NCBI GenBank assembly: GCA_025999255.1
Contig: BNXB01000004.1
Coordinates: 1 to 52,365, forward strand
Length of the DNA: 52,365 nt
Direction: 5' to 3'
DNA from: Bacteroidia bacterium
GTDB taxonomy: Bacteria > Bacteroidota > Bacteroidia > Bacteroidales > Azobacteroidaceae
The number at the start of each line of letters is the position of its first letter. Position 1 is the stretch's first letter. The notes under the pieces are model-generated. The model ran no database searches, had not been told where the DNA came from, and saw only the letters and a program-made list of their open reading frames with translations. A program made the translations under genes and the position numbers. Positions 44,049 through 52,365 of the stretch are shown here, in pieces.

Positions 44049-44308
44049 GAAGTACGGCACGCTCTCTTATCCCCCGGGCTTGCAGCGCAAGCAAACAGGT
44101 CGTCGCCCGAGCTACTCCCAGCGGGAGTTATAGTGAAGTGAGTAGCTTGATCCCAGTTCCGAATAATTTTTGGCACGATTTTTTCTATTTTATTGGAAAT
44201 ATATTACATTTGCAAACAAAACAATCATATTTCTTATTGTACGGGCTGTGATGGCGTAAGCATTAAACCCCTACGATATATATATTATTACATAAACAAT
44301 GCCATTGC
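44049..44308. other. Non-coding gap after the sulfatase: hairpins and an orphan -7 box
   Basis: No gene is seen. GCTTGC-AG-CGCAAGC (near 44079-44092) and a nested pair AGCTACT / AGTAGCT with an inner ACTCCC-AGC-GGGAGT (~44118-44152) are hairpins without T-runs, resembling the palindromic intergenic elements elsewhere here. A plus-strand TACATTTG at 44205-44212 is a full -7 match and faces the IS4 insertion, so it may once have served the gene beyond the IS. Confidence 0.45.
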
Positions 44309-45613
44309 TGTCCCATTAAAATCACAAAGTGTTCTTTGAAATATTTGAAATATAGTTAGTTACAGGGGTTTTTCGAGCGCGACGATTTCAATTTATAATT
44401 TTGCAGTGAATAACAACAGGCTGCGATGAATAGAGAGAAATATGTTTTTGCTCAGTTAGTATCATTTTTGAATGAAGATAAATTTAGGCGTATAGTCAAC
44501 AAGTATCAGGGCAACCGGTATGTAAAACACTTCACCTGTTGGAACCAATTGCTTGCTTTGATGTTTGGTCAACTCTCCAATCGTGAAAGTCTGAGAGATT
44601 TGTCTATTGCTCTTGCAGCTCATCATTCCAAGTGTTATCATTTAGGAATGGGCAAGAATGTATCAAAGTCTTCTTTGGCAAGAGCTAATCAAGATAGAAA
44701 CTATCGCATCTTTGAAGAGTATGCTTACTTCTTGGTAAATGAAGCTCAACAAAAACGGAAAACCGACATCTTCAAACTTGGCGGAAACATCTATGCTTTC
44801 GATTCAACAACGATTGATTTATGCCTTGCCGTTTTTTGGTGGGCGAAGTTTCGCAAGAAGAAAGGCGGTATCAAGATACATACATTATATGATGTAGAAA
44901 CGCAGATACCAACATTTTTTCATATTACCGAAGCTTCTGTTCACGACTCAAAGGCAATGAAAGAGATTCCTTATGAATCCGGTTCCTACTACATATTTGA
45001 CCGTGCCTACAACAATTTTAAGATGTTGTATAAGATTCATCAAATAGATGCCTACTTCGTTGTCAGAGCAAAGAAGAATCTTCAATACAAATCCATTAAA
45101 TGGAAACGGAAGTTGCCCAAGAATGTTCTTTCGGATACGATTATTGAATTAACTGGCTTTTATCCGAAACAATACTACCCTGAGCAACTTCGTATGGTCA
45201 AGTATTGGGATGAGGAACAGGAACGTGAATTTGTATTCATAACCAATGCAGCACACATTGCGGCTCTGCAAGTTGCCGAACTTTACAAGAATCGCTGGCA
45301 AGTAGAGCTTTTCTTTAAATGGCTAAAGCAACATCTCAAGATCAAAAGGTTTTGGGGAACAACAGAGAATGCAGTAAGAATACAAATCTATGCCGCTATA
45401 TGCACTTATTGCTTGGTTGCAATTGTCCAACATGATATGCAACTTGATAGAAGTACATATGAAGTTCTCCAAATTCTGAGTATATCACTGATGGATAAAA
45501 CTCACTTGAAAGACCTCTTTAACAAAACTAATTTTCAATATGACAAAGAACGATGTGACTCTAATGAGCCAAGTTTATTTGATTTTTTATAACGTCCCAA
45601 TTTTAATGGGACA
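44309..45613 (+). mobile_element. IS4-family insertion sequence
   Basis: This 1305-bp element has inverted ends TGTCCCATTAAAAT (44309-44322) and ATTTTAATGGGACA (45600-45613), 14 bases, perfect. It has one transposase gene. I do not see a convincing target duplication. It lies between an orphan promoter box and the leader of the giant surface protein. Confidence 0.88.
44426..45592 (+). CDS. IS4-family DDE transposase
   Basis: The 388-residue transposase has an N-terminal DUF4372-like domain (FAQLVSFLNEDKFRRIVNKY, then CWNQLLALMFGQLSNRESLR), followed by the DDE_Tnp_1 core: AFDSTTIDL (first Asp), YYIFDRAYNNFK (second Asp) and YKNRWQVELFFKWLKQHLKI (catalytic Glu, YREK-type signature). It is full length and uninterrupted, so the element may still be active. 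A TAATTTTG -7 box lies just upstream of the start. Confidence 0.93.
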   Translation: MNREKYVFAQLVSFLNEDKFRRIVNKYQGNRYVKHFTCWNQLLALMFGQLSNRESLRDLSIALAAHHSKCYHLGMGKNVSKSSLARANQDRNYRIFEEYAYFLVNEAQQKRKTDIFKLGGNIYAFDSTTIDLCLAVFWWAKFRKKKGGIKIHTLYDVETQIPTFFHITEASVHDSKAMKEIPYESGSYYIFDRAYNNFKMLYKIHQIDAYFVVRAKKNLQYKSIKWKRKLPKNVLSDTIIELTGFYPKQYYPEQLRMVKYWDEEQEREFVFITNAAHIAALQVAELYKNRWQVELFFKWLKQHLKIKRFWGTTENAVRIQIYAAICTYCLVAIVQHDMQLDRSTYEVLQILSISLMDKTHLKDLFNKTNFQYDKERCDSNEPSLFDFL

Positions 45614-45706
45614 CTAGTGAAACAATGCAATTTACTTTCGTTCCTCTTTTTGATTTATTTTTAACTAAATTTAACATTTTAAATTTGGTTGATTCTCTAT
45701 TTATGT

Positions 45707-45746
<40 letters not shown>

Positions 45747-45802
45747 CACCTAGCCTCCCTCGCGCGTCAATATAATCATTATTTCTTTAATAATAAACAC
45801 AT

Positions 45803-45841
45803 AGCTTTCTTAAATTCTTTGAATTTAGGGAAGCTTTTTTT
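45803..45841 (+). terminator. Strong rho-independent terminator upstream of the giant surface-protein gene
   Basis: A 15-bp stem (AGCTTTCTTAAATTC / GAATTTAGGGAAGCT, two G-T pairs) with a 3-base loop is followed by TTTTTTTATT. No gene lies between the IS4 end and this terminator, so it would end either a short (AG)n-containing RNA or read-through from upstream. The remaining 45842-46113 stretch has no gene and includes an ATCAATTATCAATTGTCAAT repeat. Confidence 0.75.
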
Positions 45842-46113
45842 ATTGACAATGAATTTTCATGCGAAGTTCATTATCAATTATCAATTGTCAATTATAAAGT
45901 CTGCCGATTTCCCCGGCCTTATTTCCCTTGTTTCATTAGAAAGAATCTTATTTGAAGTCCGTCTTCCCGTTTGTGAAAATAGGACGTACGATGTTTATTC
46001 AAATCGGAAAAAGTATGTGTGTGTTTGTGAATGTTTGTGGGAGAGTGATGTCCGGGGATTGGCAGAGTTTTTAATTCGTAATTTTTTATTTTTAATTTAT
46101 TTATATCAAGCAC

Positions 46114-49100
46114 ATGAAACAAACACTTACAACACAATGCAAAACCTGGCGGCAACACCTGTGGCTGTTCGGGTTACTTTTAGCGTTCCTGTTCTCCGGA
46201 TTTACCGGGTTGCAGGCGCAAACAACCTTGTGGACAAGCGGATTTCCTAAAATCAATCCTGCTCCCATTACGGCCTATGATACCTCATACGTAGAGGTTG
46301 CTTTTGCCGTAGATGCCAATTCAACCGCTACGACAGTAGTATTCACCCTCCCTACAGGGCTTATCAGGACAGGGGCGCCAATCGCTTTGTCCGGGAATAA
46401 TACTCCTTCTTTGTCCGGTACGGGAACAACGATAACTTTGGGAGCGCTGACGTCGGCTTCTGTGATTAATTTCAAAGTACCTGTTTATGGAAATACCTGT
46501 AATCCGGCAGCAGGACAGAAAATCAAGCTGGAGGTAAAAAGCGGAAGTACGGTACTTACCGGTGGAACCCGGGAATTGGATGCCGTATTCCGGAAACCGG
46601 CTTTCAATGGTGTATTTGCCGCTGTAGAAAGCACCTATACAAGTCAAAACGAATCGCAGCAACGAACATTTTCCTTGAGTTCTGTCAATGGAAATCTGAA
46701 TACTACATTCAGGTTGACTTTTACGGCTCCAAAACAGGCCTCCCTGAAAAATTTCAAATTGGCCGGTGTGGATATTCCTGCAAACAAATTGACAAAAATC
46801 GGTATCAATTCAGGGGGGGATACGATTTATACCGTGATATTTGATGATAAAACCTGGTTAAATAATACATTATCCTCAACCTATGGGAAAATTACTTCTA
46901 CTCCGGTAAATTTAACTTTTGATGCGGTAACTCTTACTCCCTGTGGAGCTAAGACCATTACCGCCAACGGATGGTATCCCGGTTCTGCTGCTCCAAGTCC
47001 GTATAATGTTGCTCCTGCATCTGCTTGCGGAACGATGGCTAACTCCATATTTACGATGAAAATGACTGATATTGCCGGTATTCCGAATTTTAGTATAACT
47101 TCATATAATGCGGGTAGTATGTTTATCGACTGTTTTGATGGGACAACTTCGAATACGAGTTATATGGAATATCAAAACAACGGAAGCGCTGATGCATACA
47201 ATACGGAAATTGGTCTTGGATGTGGAGGTGATATGCTCAGCGAATATTGGGATTTGGATAATATTTATTACCAGGTTGAAGGCGAACTCCAGAAGAAAGT
47301 AGATGCAAGTCAAATTCGTGTAACATTATTTTCCTCTGTCGGCAGTAAATGGTGCGCTTCCCAGTATGCTGGTAAACCGCTAGTCATTCATGTTCCGATA
47401 GCTGATCCTGTACCTGTAGGTAAGAAAGTGAAGGTACTGGCAGGAAAAATCCGGGGAGCCTTCTACGATACCTCATTACCGACAAATACCGGTAGAACCA
47501 ATCTGATCAATTATTTGGGATCAGGGATATTATCGACAAATGCCTGCGGTATTTCCGGAATTGGCCGTGGCGTAGGTGATGTCACTTATCAATGGAAACC
47601 GGCAATTACAGAAACTTCCGTTTCTTCTGTTTCATTCAGGAAAAATGGAGTACAAACACTCTCAGTACCTGTTTATGGAGGTAATGGAATGTTAAATAAT
47701 AGTACATACCCGATGTCAATAGATGTATTTGTTCAGTTACCTGCGTGGTTAGAACTGGAACCGGTGGCTTTGTTGGCAGGTACCGCCATGCAATGGATTA
47801 ATGCTTCTAATAGCGCTATCGCTGTCGGTACAATTTCCAGTGAAGGCCCCGGATTATATAAGCTAAATCTGAAAGGGTCTCAATCGGCGCTCAATGTAGG
47901 CGCTACTTTGAACGTAATCTGTCAGGCGACCAACGACGCTTCTTACACGAAAGATTTAAACGATAACATTGATTATTGGATCAACTGGAATATTTATGAT
48001 CCTGCCGGTTCGGCCACTACCTGCCGGCCAACTCTTCCCAAAGTTGGACAAATCAAGCAATCCGTAAACCTGATTGTTAATGAAACTCTCATACTGGATG
48101 ATTTTTATCCTTTCCGGATCAGCCGCGGGTTAAAAGACACTAATGATGATCATTATCCCGATGATGGAACTTTGGCTCCCGATATTGATATCAACCATAA
48201 CTTGTTCATGGTTAGTGATACCGGTAAAATTGTCTGGCAGGCGCATATTGCAGGAACCCCGTCGGAAATGTATAACCATATTTACGGCTTGTTTACCAGT
48301 AACTCCATCCCTTTTGCATTGAATGGGGTTTTCGATATATTGACGACGGATCCGGATACGATGTATATTAAAATCAATGGGACTAAATATCCTGTTAATT
48401 ATACCTGGATTGGTAATTATAAATTTTGTGTTGATTACGCAGGAACTCTGAAAGGAGGGGATTTAATTGAAATAGTGGTTCCTGTTATTTGTAGGAGGCA
48501 ATACGGCAATCCAATGAATATGAGTGGAGAATGTTACTTGTCCAACACGGCTCAAACAGATCCATTCAATCCGGTTGATGGAGAACGGTTGGGCAATGAT
48601 TTAAAAGCGTTTCATTTGTCATCGTCCTATATTACTAATAGTTATACCGGATTATTTACGTATCAAAGGAGTACAAATGATTGTTTCAATACTTCTTCCG
48701 GAAATTACTCTGTACAAACAGATTATCATGATAAATCATTTACTAAAGAAGTCAGACAGAAAGCGCTTCCGGTTTCTTTTTCGATGGAAATTCCTGACGG
48801 TATTAATTTCAATACAACAACATTAAATGCCAGGATACTACAAACTCCTCCCGGAGGCTCCGTTACTAAAACGCTGACTCCCGTTTCTTCGGATAATAAC
48901 ATTTACGTTTATGATCTCAGATCCTTGTATGATACCGGATATAATGGAAGCCAAGCTCTTGAGTCCGATAAACTCAGCATTCCCGATGATGCGGTGTTTA
49001 CATTTTGTCCTGATGCGGATTTGTGCGTTACCAAGGGGGCTTTAGTGGGCCTTAATACTGTGAAATGTATCCTGAGATACGAGAACTTGATTACCAAACA

Positions 49101-52100
49101 AATAGTTGATGTAGGAAGAAATATTTCAATTAATTATACCGGAACATCCACAGTACTTAATCCTTCCGTCACATCTTTGCAGATAACAACTTCCGGATTG
49201 AATATTCCGGTACTTTCTGTCGGTAATCCGAACGGAACAAGTATCAATAACGTCTGGTTGTATGTGGAAGGAAACGTAAAAAATATAAAAATTACGGATA
49301 ATTCCAGCCAAACGGTAACGGGAACCGGATTTGAAGGCCGGTGGCTAAAAGTCGCCGATCAGATAACAAGCACCAATGTCCTGCAATTTGCTTTCGAAGC
49401 GGAATATACGGGAGGCGGAAATTGCAGCGACAATATAAAGATTTATACGGTCACGGCTTATGACGGCACGTGGACTCCCAATATTACGAATGCTATTGAC
49501 AAAACCGACATAGACCATAGCGGAGCTACCCGCAGTATAGCGTTAAGCATTCCTTCTGCCGGTGTCGAAGGAACGTTGACGGTCAATAATGTTAATGGCG
49601 CCGTACCTTTGGGTTCAATTGTCTATGAAGAAGAACAGGAATTGTCGGCAGTCATCAACAGCCACGGCGCTGCCGGAGCATTGAAAGATGCGAAAATGAC
49701 TATCACCGTGCCTGCAGGGCAGACCTATAATGCCGGTAGCGCTACGATAGCCTATCCCTCCGGAAATACTCCGGCGGGTGTAGCCGGCGCTTATGAAACC
49801 TATTTATTGAATACTCTCAATTCGGATGTTACGGTTGACCGGACTTTCGATTTTGATTTTGCACAGGCTACCGGCGACCCGGATGCCATGATTAACGGAA
49901 CGGGAAGCGTCCAGGAAAAAGAAGCGGTACTCAAACTGACTTTTACCCCAGGATGTGAAACAAGCCTGACCGGTATCCGGTATAAAGGTGTTGTTTCGGG
50001 AAAAAATGCCTGTGGCCAAACGGCAGTTGGAGACGGACGTGAATTGTATAGCGCCAGCCAATACCCCCAATTGAATTCCAATTACGGTTTTAGCGTATTA
50101 AACAATTTTAACAGTCGTTCGGCAGTGGGCCCTCTGGATAACACCTTTACCCTGAAGTCGGCAATCACCAAGACTTTCGGTTCGAATGCCGATATAGCCT
50201 CCACCGACAGCGTTGAGATTAAAATGCACAAGGCATTCAATCTGGTTTCGGCAACCTGCGACAATTATCCGGGTCTTATAACAGGCGGCAATACGGTAAG
50301 CGGAGAAACCCGGACGGTTCGCCTGAGTTTCGATTATGTTTCATACAATGCCCTTGCTGACAAAGGGGTCAATAAAGTCAGTAATTACACCTTCAATCTG
50401 GTATTCGACCCCAGTCAATATTCCGCTAACTACGGAGAAGAACAGATTCTGGCAGTGATGATGGTTTCCAACCAGGCATTTGATGCAGGTTGTACCCCTC
50501 AAATTGCAACTCTGGCCAGCACTGAAAGTACGACAGTTGTTCTGTTGTTTGATCCGGCGATGCAATCGGTATGTCCGTCAACCAGTGTTCAAGCTGAAAT
50601 TTCGACATTAGCTTCAAGTAGTGCATACACTTTCAATTGGAGCAGGGACGAAGCCGGTACTCAGCCTCTGGGTACAGGGAATAATCCTTCCTTCACGGCC
50701 ACTTCTTCTGAAAGTACGACGGAAACAGTGTATGTGGATGTATTGAATAGCAGTTCCCAGTCATTGGGAAAAGTTCGTTATCAATATTCTACCTATGCCG
50801 GAATCCACATTACCATCACCAATCCGTCTGTTATTTGCGCCGGTTCCGGTGTGGATATATCAAGCAGTAGCATTGTGAGTGTAACTCCTTCAGGTTCTAC
50901 AGTAAAATATTACATCGCCAATGATGGAACCGGTGAATTAACAGGCGCTGCTCTGACGGTGAGTCCATCCACGACCACGACTTACTATGCCCAAGCGATT
51001 TCCGGGGATGGATGTCTGAGCTCTTACGAACCGATTGTTATCACGGTCAATCCGTTGCCTGCTTTCAATTTGAAACCGAACTATGTAGATTTAGCCCAGA
51101 TTTGCGGAGCCGCAGGTTCGACTCTCGACCTGTCAAGCCTGATAGACGGTAGTCCGACTAACGGGGGAACCATGCATTATTATTCCGATGCGGGTTGTAC
51201 CACGGAACTGGGTTCGAGTACGGTCACGAGTTCCGGAACTTATTATCTTCGTGCGGAAAACGCTACAACCGGTTGTAAGGGAACTGTCGAATCCGTTGTG
51301 GTTTCCTTGAAAACGGAGACGAGTATCTCTGTTGATCCGGTTGGCGGCGCAACTTGTGCGGGCACCGACATCAACATGAGCGTGACGGCCACGGGCGAAG
51401 GCGCCTTGACTTACCAGTGGCAGAAAGACGGGACGACGAATGTAGGAACGGGCGCCGCAAGCTATTCAACTTCGGTACCGGGCAGTTATACGGTCACCGT
51501 GACCGGAGAATGTGGCCCTGTGACGAGCGCAGCAGCCGTCATTACGAACAAGCCGGCGACGTCGATAAGTAGCCAGCCGACAGCGACAACTACGGTGTGT
51601 GCCGGCAATACGGTGACCCTGAGTGTGACGGCCGTCGGGGAAGGAACATTGAGTTACCAGTGGTATAACCGGACGGGCAATACCACTGTTACCGGAGAGA
51701 CGAATCCGACTTATTCCCCAACAGCCGGCGGGACTTATTATGTAAAAGTATCGGCGGGCTGCGGCGAGGTAACAAGTAACGACGCGGTGGTAACCATCAA
51801 CCCGTTGCCGACCCCCAGCTTTGTTTCCGGGGAGACTACGGCGGCTCAAGGCCAGGCGGGAATGGTTTACCGTACCCAGGCGGGAATGAGTGACTATATC
51901 TGGAGTATTACCGGGGGTAATATCACTTCCGGCGGAAACACCGGTGGCGGTGTTGACGAAGCGACAGTTACCTGGGGAAACGGCACAAGCGGTTCAATCA
52001 CTGTGAAATACAAATCGACTTTGGGCTGCCAGGGCGCTGAGACTACCCGGAATGTAACACTCAATACCCAGACTAACCCGGGCATCACCGGGACGACGAC

Positions 52101-52365
52101 GGTCTGTCCGGCTGTCGGGAACACCTATATCTATGCCACTGAATCCGGGAAGTATAATTATAACTGGAATGTTACAGGCGGTAGTGTAGTGGGCGGAAGT
52201 GCAACCAGCAATACCGTCACGGTAGAATGGGACGGAACCTCCGGCGGTGCCCTCTCCGTGTCTTACCGTCATGCGAACGATGCCGGCTTGCCATTGGTCA
52301 ATGCCAACGAGAGTATTATCAAGCAGACGGTCACGAGTATTACGACCCAGCCCCAAGACAGTACG
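46114..52365 (+). CDS. Giant secreted or surface protein with Ig-like repeats (3' truncated by the window)
   Basis: The frame is open for all 2084 codons from the ATG at 46114 to the window end. It starts with a signal peptide (charged MKQTLTTQCKTWRQH, hydrophobic LWLFGLLLAFLFSGF, cleavage after LQAQ). The first ~1450 residues are beta-rich with Thr/Asn/Gly-rich modules but no family I recognise. From about residue 1490 on there are tandem Ig-like or PKD-like units with VCAGNTVTLSV-TA-GEG and LSYQWY, YYVKVSAGCGEVTSNDAVVT, and VCPAVGNTYIYATESGKYNY, typical of Bacteroidota T9SS cargo. A sorting tail would lie beyond the window. Likely a surface adhesin or matrix protein; it is preceded by a microsatellite and a terminator. 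Confidence 0.85.
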   Translation, partial: MKQTLTTQCKTWRQHLWLFGLLLAFLFSGFTGLQAQTTLWTSGFPKINPAPITAYDTSYVEVAFAVDANSTATTVVFTLPTGLIRTGAPIALSGNNTPSLSGTGTTITLGALTSASVINFKVPVYGNTCNPAAGQKIKLEVKSGSTVLTGGTRELDAVFRKPAFNGVFAAVESTYTSQNESQQRTFSLSSVNGNLNTTFRLTFTAPKQASLKNFKLAGVDIPANKLTKIGINSGGDTIYTVIFDDKTWLNNTLSSTYGKITSTPVNLTFDAVTLTPCGAKTITANGWYPGSAAPSPYNVAPASACGTMANSIFTMKMTDIAGIPNFSITSYNAGSMFIDCFDGTTSNTSYMEYQNNGSADAYNTEIGLGCGGDMLSEYWDLDNIYYQVEGELQKKVDASQIRVTLFSSVGSKWCASQYAGKPLVIHVPIADPVPVGKKVKVLAGKIRGAFYDTSLPTNTGRTNLINYLGSGILSTNACGISGIGRGVGDVTYQWKPAITETSVSSVSFRKNGVQTLSVPVYGGNGMLNNSTYPMSIDVFVQLPAWLELEPVALLAGTAMQWINASNSAIAVGTISSEGPGLYKLNLKGSQSALNVGATLNVICQATNDASYTKDLNDNIDYWINWNIYDPAGSATTCRPTLPKVGQIKQSVNLIVNETLILDDFYPFRISRGLKDTNDDHYPDDGTLAPDIDINHNLFMVSDTGKIVWQAHIAGTPSEMYNHIYGLFTSNSIPFALNGVFDILTTDPDTMYIKINGTKYPVNYTWIGNYKFCVDYAGTLKGGDLIEIVVPVICRRQYGNPMNMSGECYLSNTAQTDPFNPVDGERLGNDLKAFHLSSSYITNSYTGLFTYQRSTNDCFNTSSGNYSVQTDYHDKSFTKEVRQKALPVSFSMEIPDGINFNTTTLNARILQTPPGGSVTKTLTPVSSDNNIYVYDLRSLYDTGYNGSQALESDKLSIPDDAVFTFCPDADLCVTKGALVGLNTVKCILRYENLITKQIVDVGRNISINYTGTSTVLNPSVTSLQITTSGLNIPVLSVGNPNGTSINNVWLYVEGNVKNIKITDNSSQTVTGTGFEGRWLKVADQITSTNVLQFAFEAEYTGGGNCSDNIKIYTVTAYDGTWTPNITNAIDKTDIDHSGATRSIALSIPSAGVEGTLTVNNVNGAVPLGSIVYEEEQELSAVINSHGAAGALKDAKMTITVPAGQTYNAGSATIAYPSGNTPAGVAGAYETYLLNTLNSDVTVDRTFDFDFAQATGDPDAMINGTGSVQEKEAVLKLTFTPGCETSLTGIRYKGVVSGKNACGQTAVGDGRELYSASQYPQLNSNYGFSVLNNFNSRSAVGPLDNTFTLKSAITKTFGSNADIASTDSVEIKMHKAFNLVSATCDNYPGLITGGNTVSGETRTVRLSFDYVSYNALADKGVNKVSNYTFNLVFDPSQYSANYGEEQILAVMMVSNQAFDAGCTPQIATLASTESTTVVLLFDPAMQSVCPSTSVQAEISTLASSSAYTFNWSRDEAGTQPLGTGNNPSFTATSSESTTETVYVDVLNSSSQSLGKVRYQYSTYAGIHITITNPSVICAGSGVDISSSSIVSVTPSGSTVKYYIANDGTGELTGAALTVSPSTTTTYYAQAISGDGCLSSYEPIVITVNPLPAFNLKPNYVDLAQICGAAGSTLDLSSLIDGSPTNGGTMHYYSDAGCTTELGSSTVTSSGTYYLRAENATTGCKGTVESVVVSLKTETSISVDPVGGATCAGTDINMSVTATGEGALTYQWQKDGTTNVGTGAASYSTSVPGSYTVTVTGECGPVTSAAAVITNKPATSISSQPTATTTVCAGNTVTLSVTAVGEGTLSYQWYNRTGNTTVTGETNPTYSPTAGGTYYVKVSAGCGEVTSNDAVVTINPLPTPSFVSGETTAAQGQAGMVYRTQAGMSDYIWSITGGNITSGGNTGGGVDEATVTWGNGTSGSITVKYKSTLGCQGAETTRNVTLNTQTNPGITGTTTVCPAVGNTYIYATESGKYNYNWNVTGGSVVGGSATSNTVTVEWDGTSGGALSVSYRHANDAGLPLVNANESIIKQTVTSITTQPQDST

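Noticed and set aside
43245..44060. Long antisense open frame (271 codons) opposite the sulfatase
   Set aside because: It is a shadow of the sulfatase codons; the sulfatase has complete catalytic motifs, and the antisense product has no family features.
44309..45613. Target-site duplication of the IS4 element
   Set aside because: Bases flanking the two ends (..CATTGC and CTAGTG..) do not match.
45819..46250. 143-codon plus-strand frame before and into the giant surface-protein gene
   Set aside because: It starts in the terminator stem, includes repeat sequence, and overlaps the signal peptide of the giant protein in another frame.

Overview
This window looks like chromosome of a member of the order Bacteroidales (phylum Bacteroidota). 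The evidence is the TTTG/TTG-N19-20-TAnnTTTG promoters, a SusC/SusD pair, type IX secretion (T9SS) style cargo proteins with SprB repeats, a DUF6383-like C-terminus of the kind seen in Parabacteroides/Tannerella relatives, an RprX/RprY two-component system, IntDOT-like integrases that lack the first catalytic arginine, and a tRNA gene without an encoded CCA. A Tannerellaceae or Dysgonomonadaceae-type host is my best guess; the genus cannot be fixed from the sequence alone.

Layout. (1) 1-5.9 kb: the end of a fibronectin-III protein and a 1747-residue SprB-repeat surface protein with a T9SS tail. (2) 5.9-8.4 kb: two divergent toxin-antitoxin modules, a three-gene HipB/HipS/HipT system and a HigB/HigA pair. 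(3) 8.6-9.1 kb: tRNA-Arg(UCU) and a palindrome-rich dispersed repeat. (4) 9.1-19.8 kb, all on the minus strand: a 2009-residue secreted protein, an Rpn/PD-(D/E)XK nuclease, a TPR protein, and rprY/rprX. (5) 20.0-25.2 kb: an integration module with two tyrosine recombinases, a RhuM-like protein, a 149-bp near-palindrome, a frameshifted excisionase-like gene and an intact IS3-family element. (6) 25.2-29.8 kb: a second copy of the dispersed repeat, then carAB for carbamoyl phosphate synthesis. (7) 29.9-37.4 kb, minus strand: a small nucleotidyltransferase-like gene and kdpABCD for high-affinity K+ uptake. (8) 37.5-44.0 kb: a small polysaccharide-utilisation-like operon of SusC, SusD and a serine-type sulfatase. 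(9) 44.3-45.6 kb: an IS4-family element. (10) 45.7-52.4 kb: a (GA)18 microsatellite, a strong terminator, and a giant Ig-like-repeat surface protein that runs off the end.

How it fits together. Most of the window concerns the cell surface (SprB-like protein, DUF6383-like protein, Ig-like protein, SusCD-sulfatase) and envelope or ion sensing (RprXY, Kdp), mixed with mobile or selfish DNA (TA modules, integrases, two IS elements, an Rpn nuclease). Three short-repeat families run through it. A 10-bp GGAGTTAnAG-like array sits right at the stop codons of rprY and kdpD. An AATTGAGAATTG-like repeat has entered the reading frames of carB and kdpB. A palindromic element of about 150-300 bp lies just upstream of the tRNA-Arg and carA promoters. 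KdpD appears to have lost the segment that holds its phospho-accepting histidine, and the excisionase-like gene carries a one-base homopolymer frameshift. No CRISPR array, rRNA operon or recognised riboswitch was seen.
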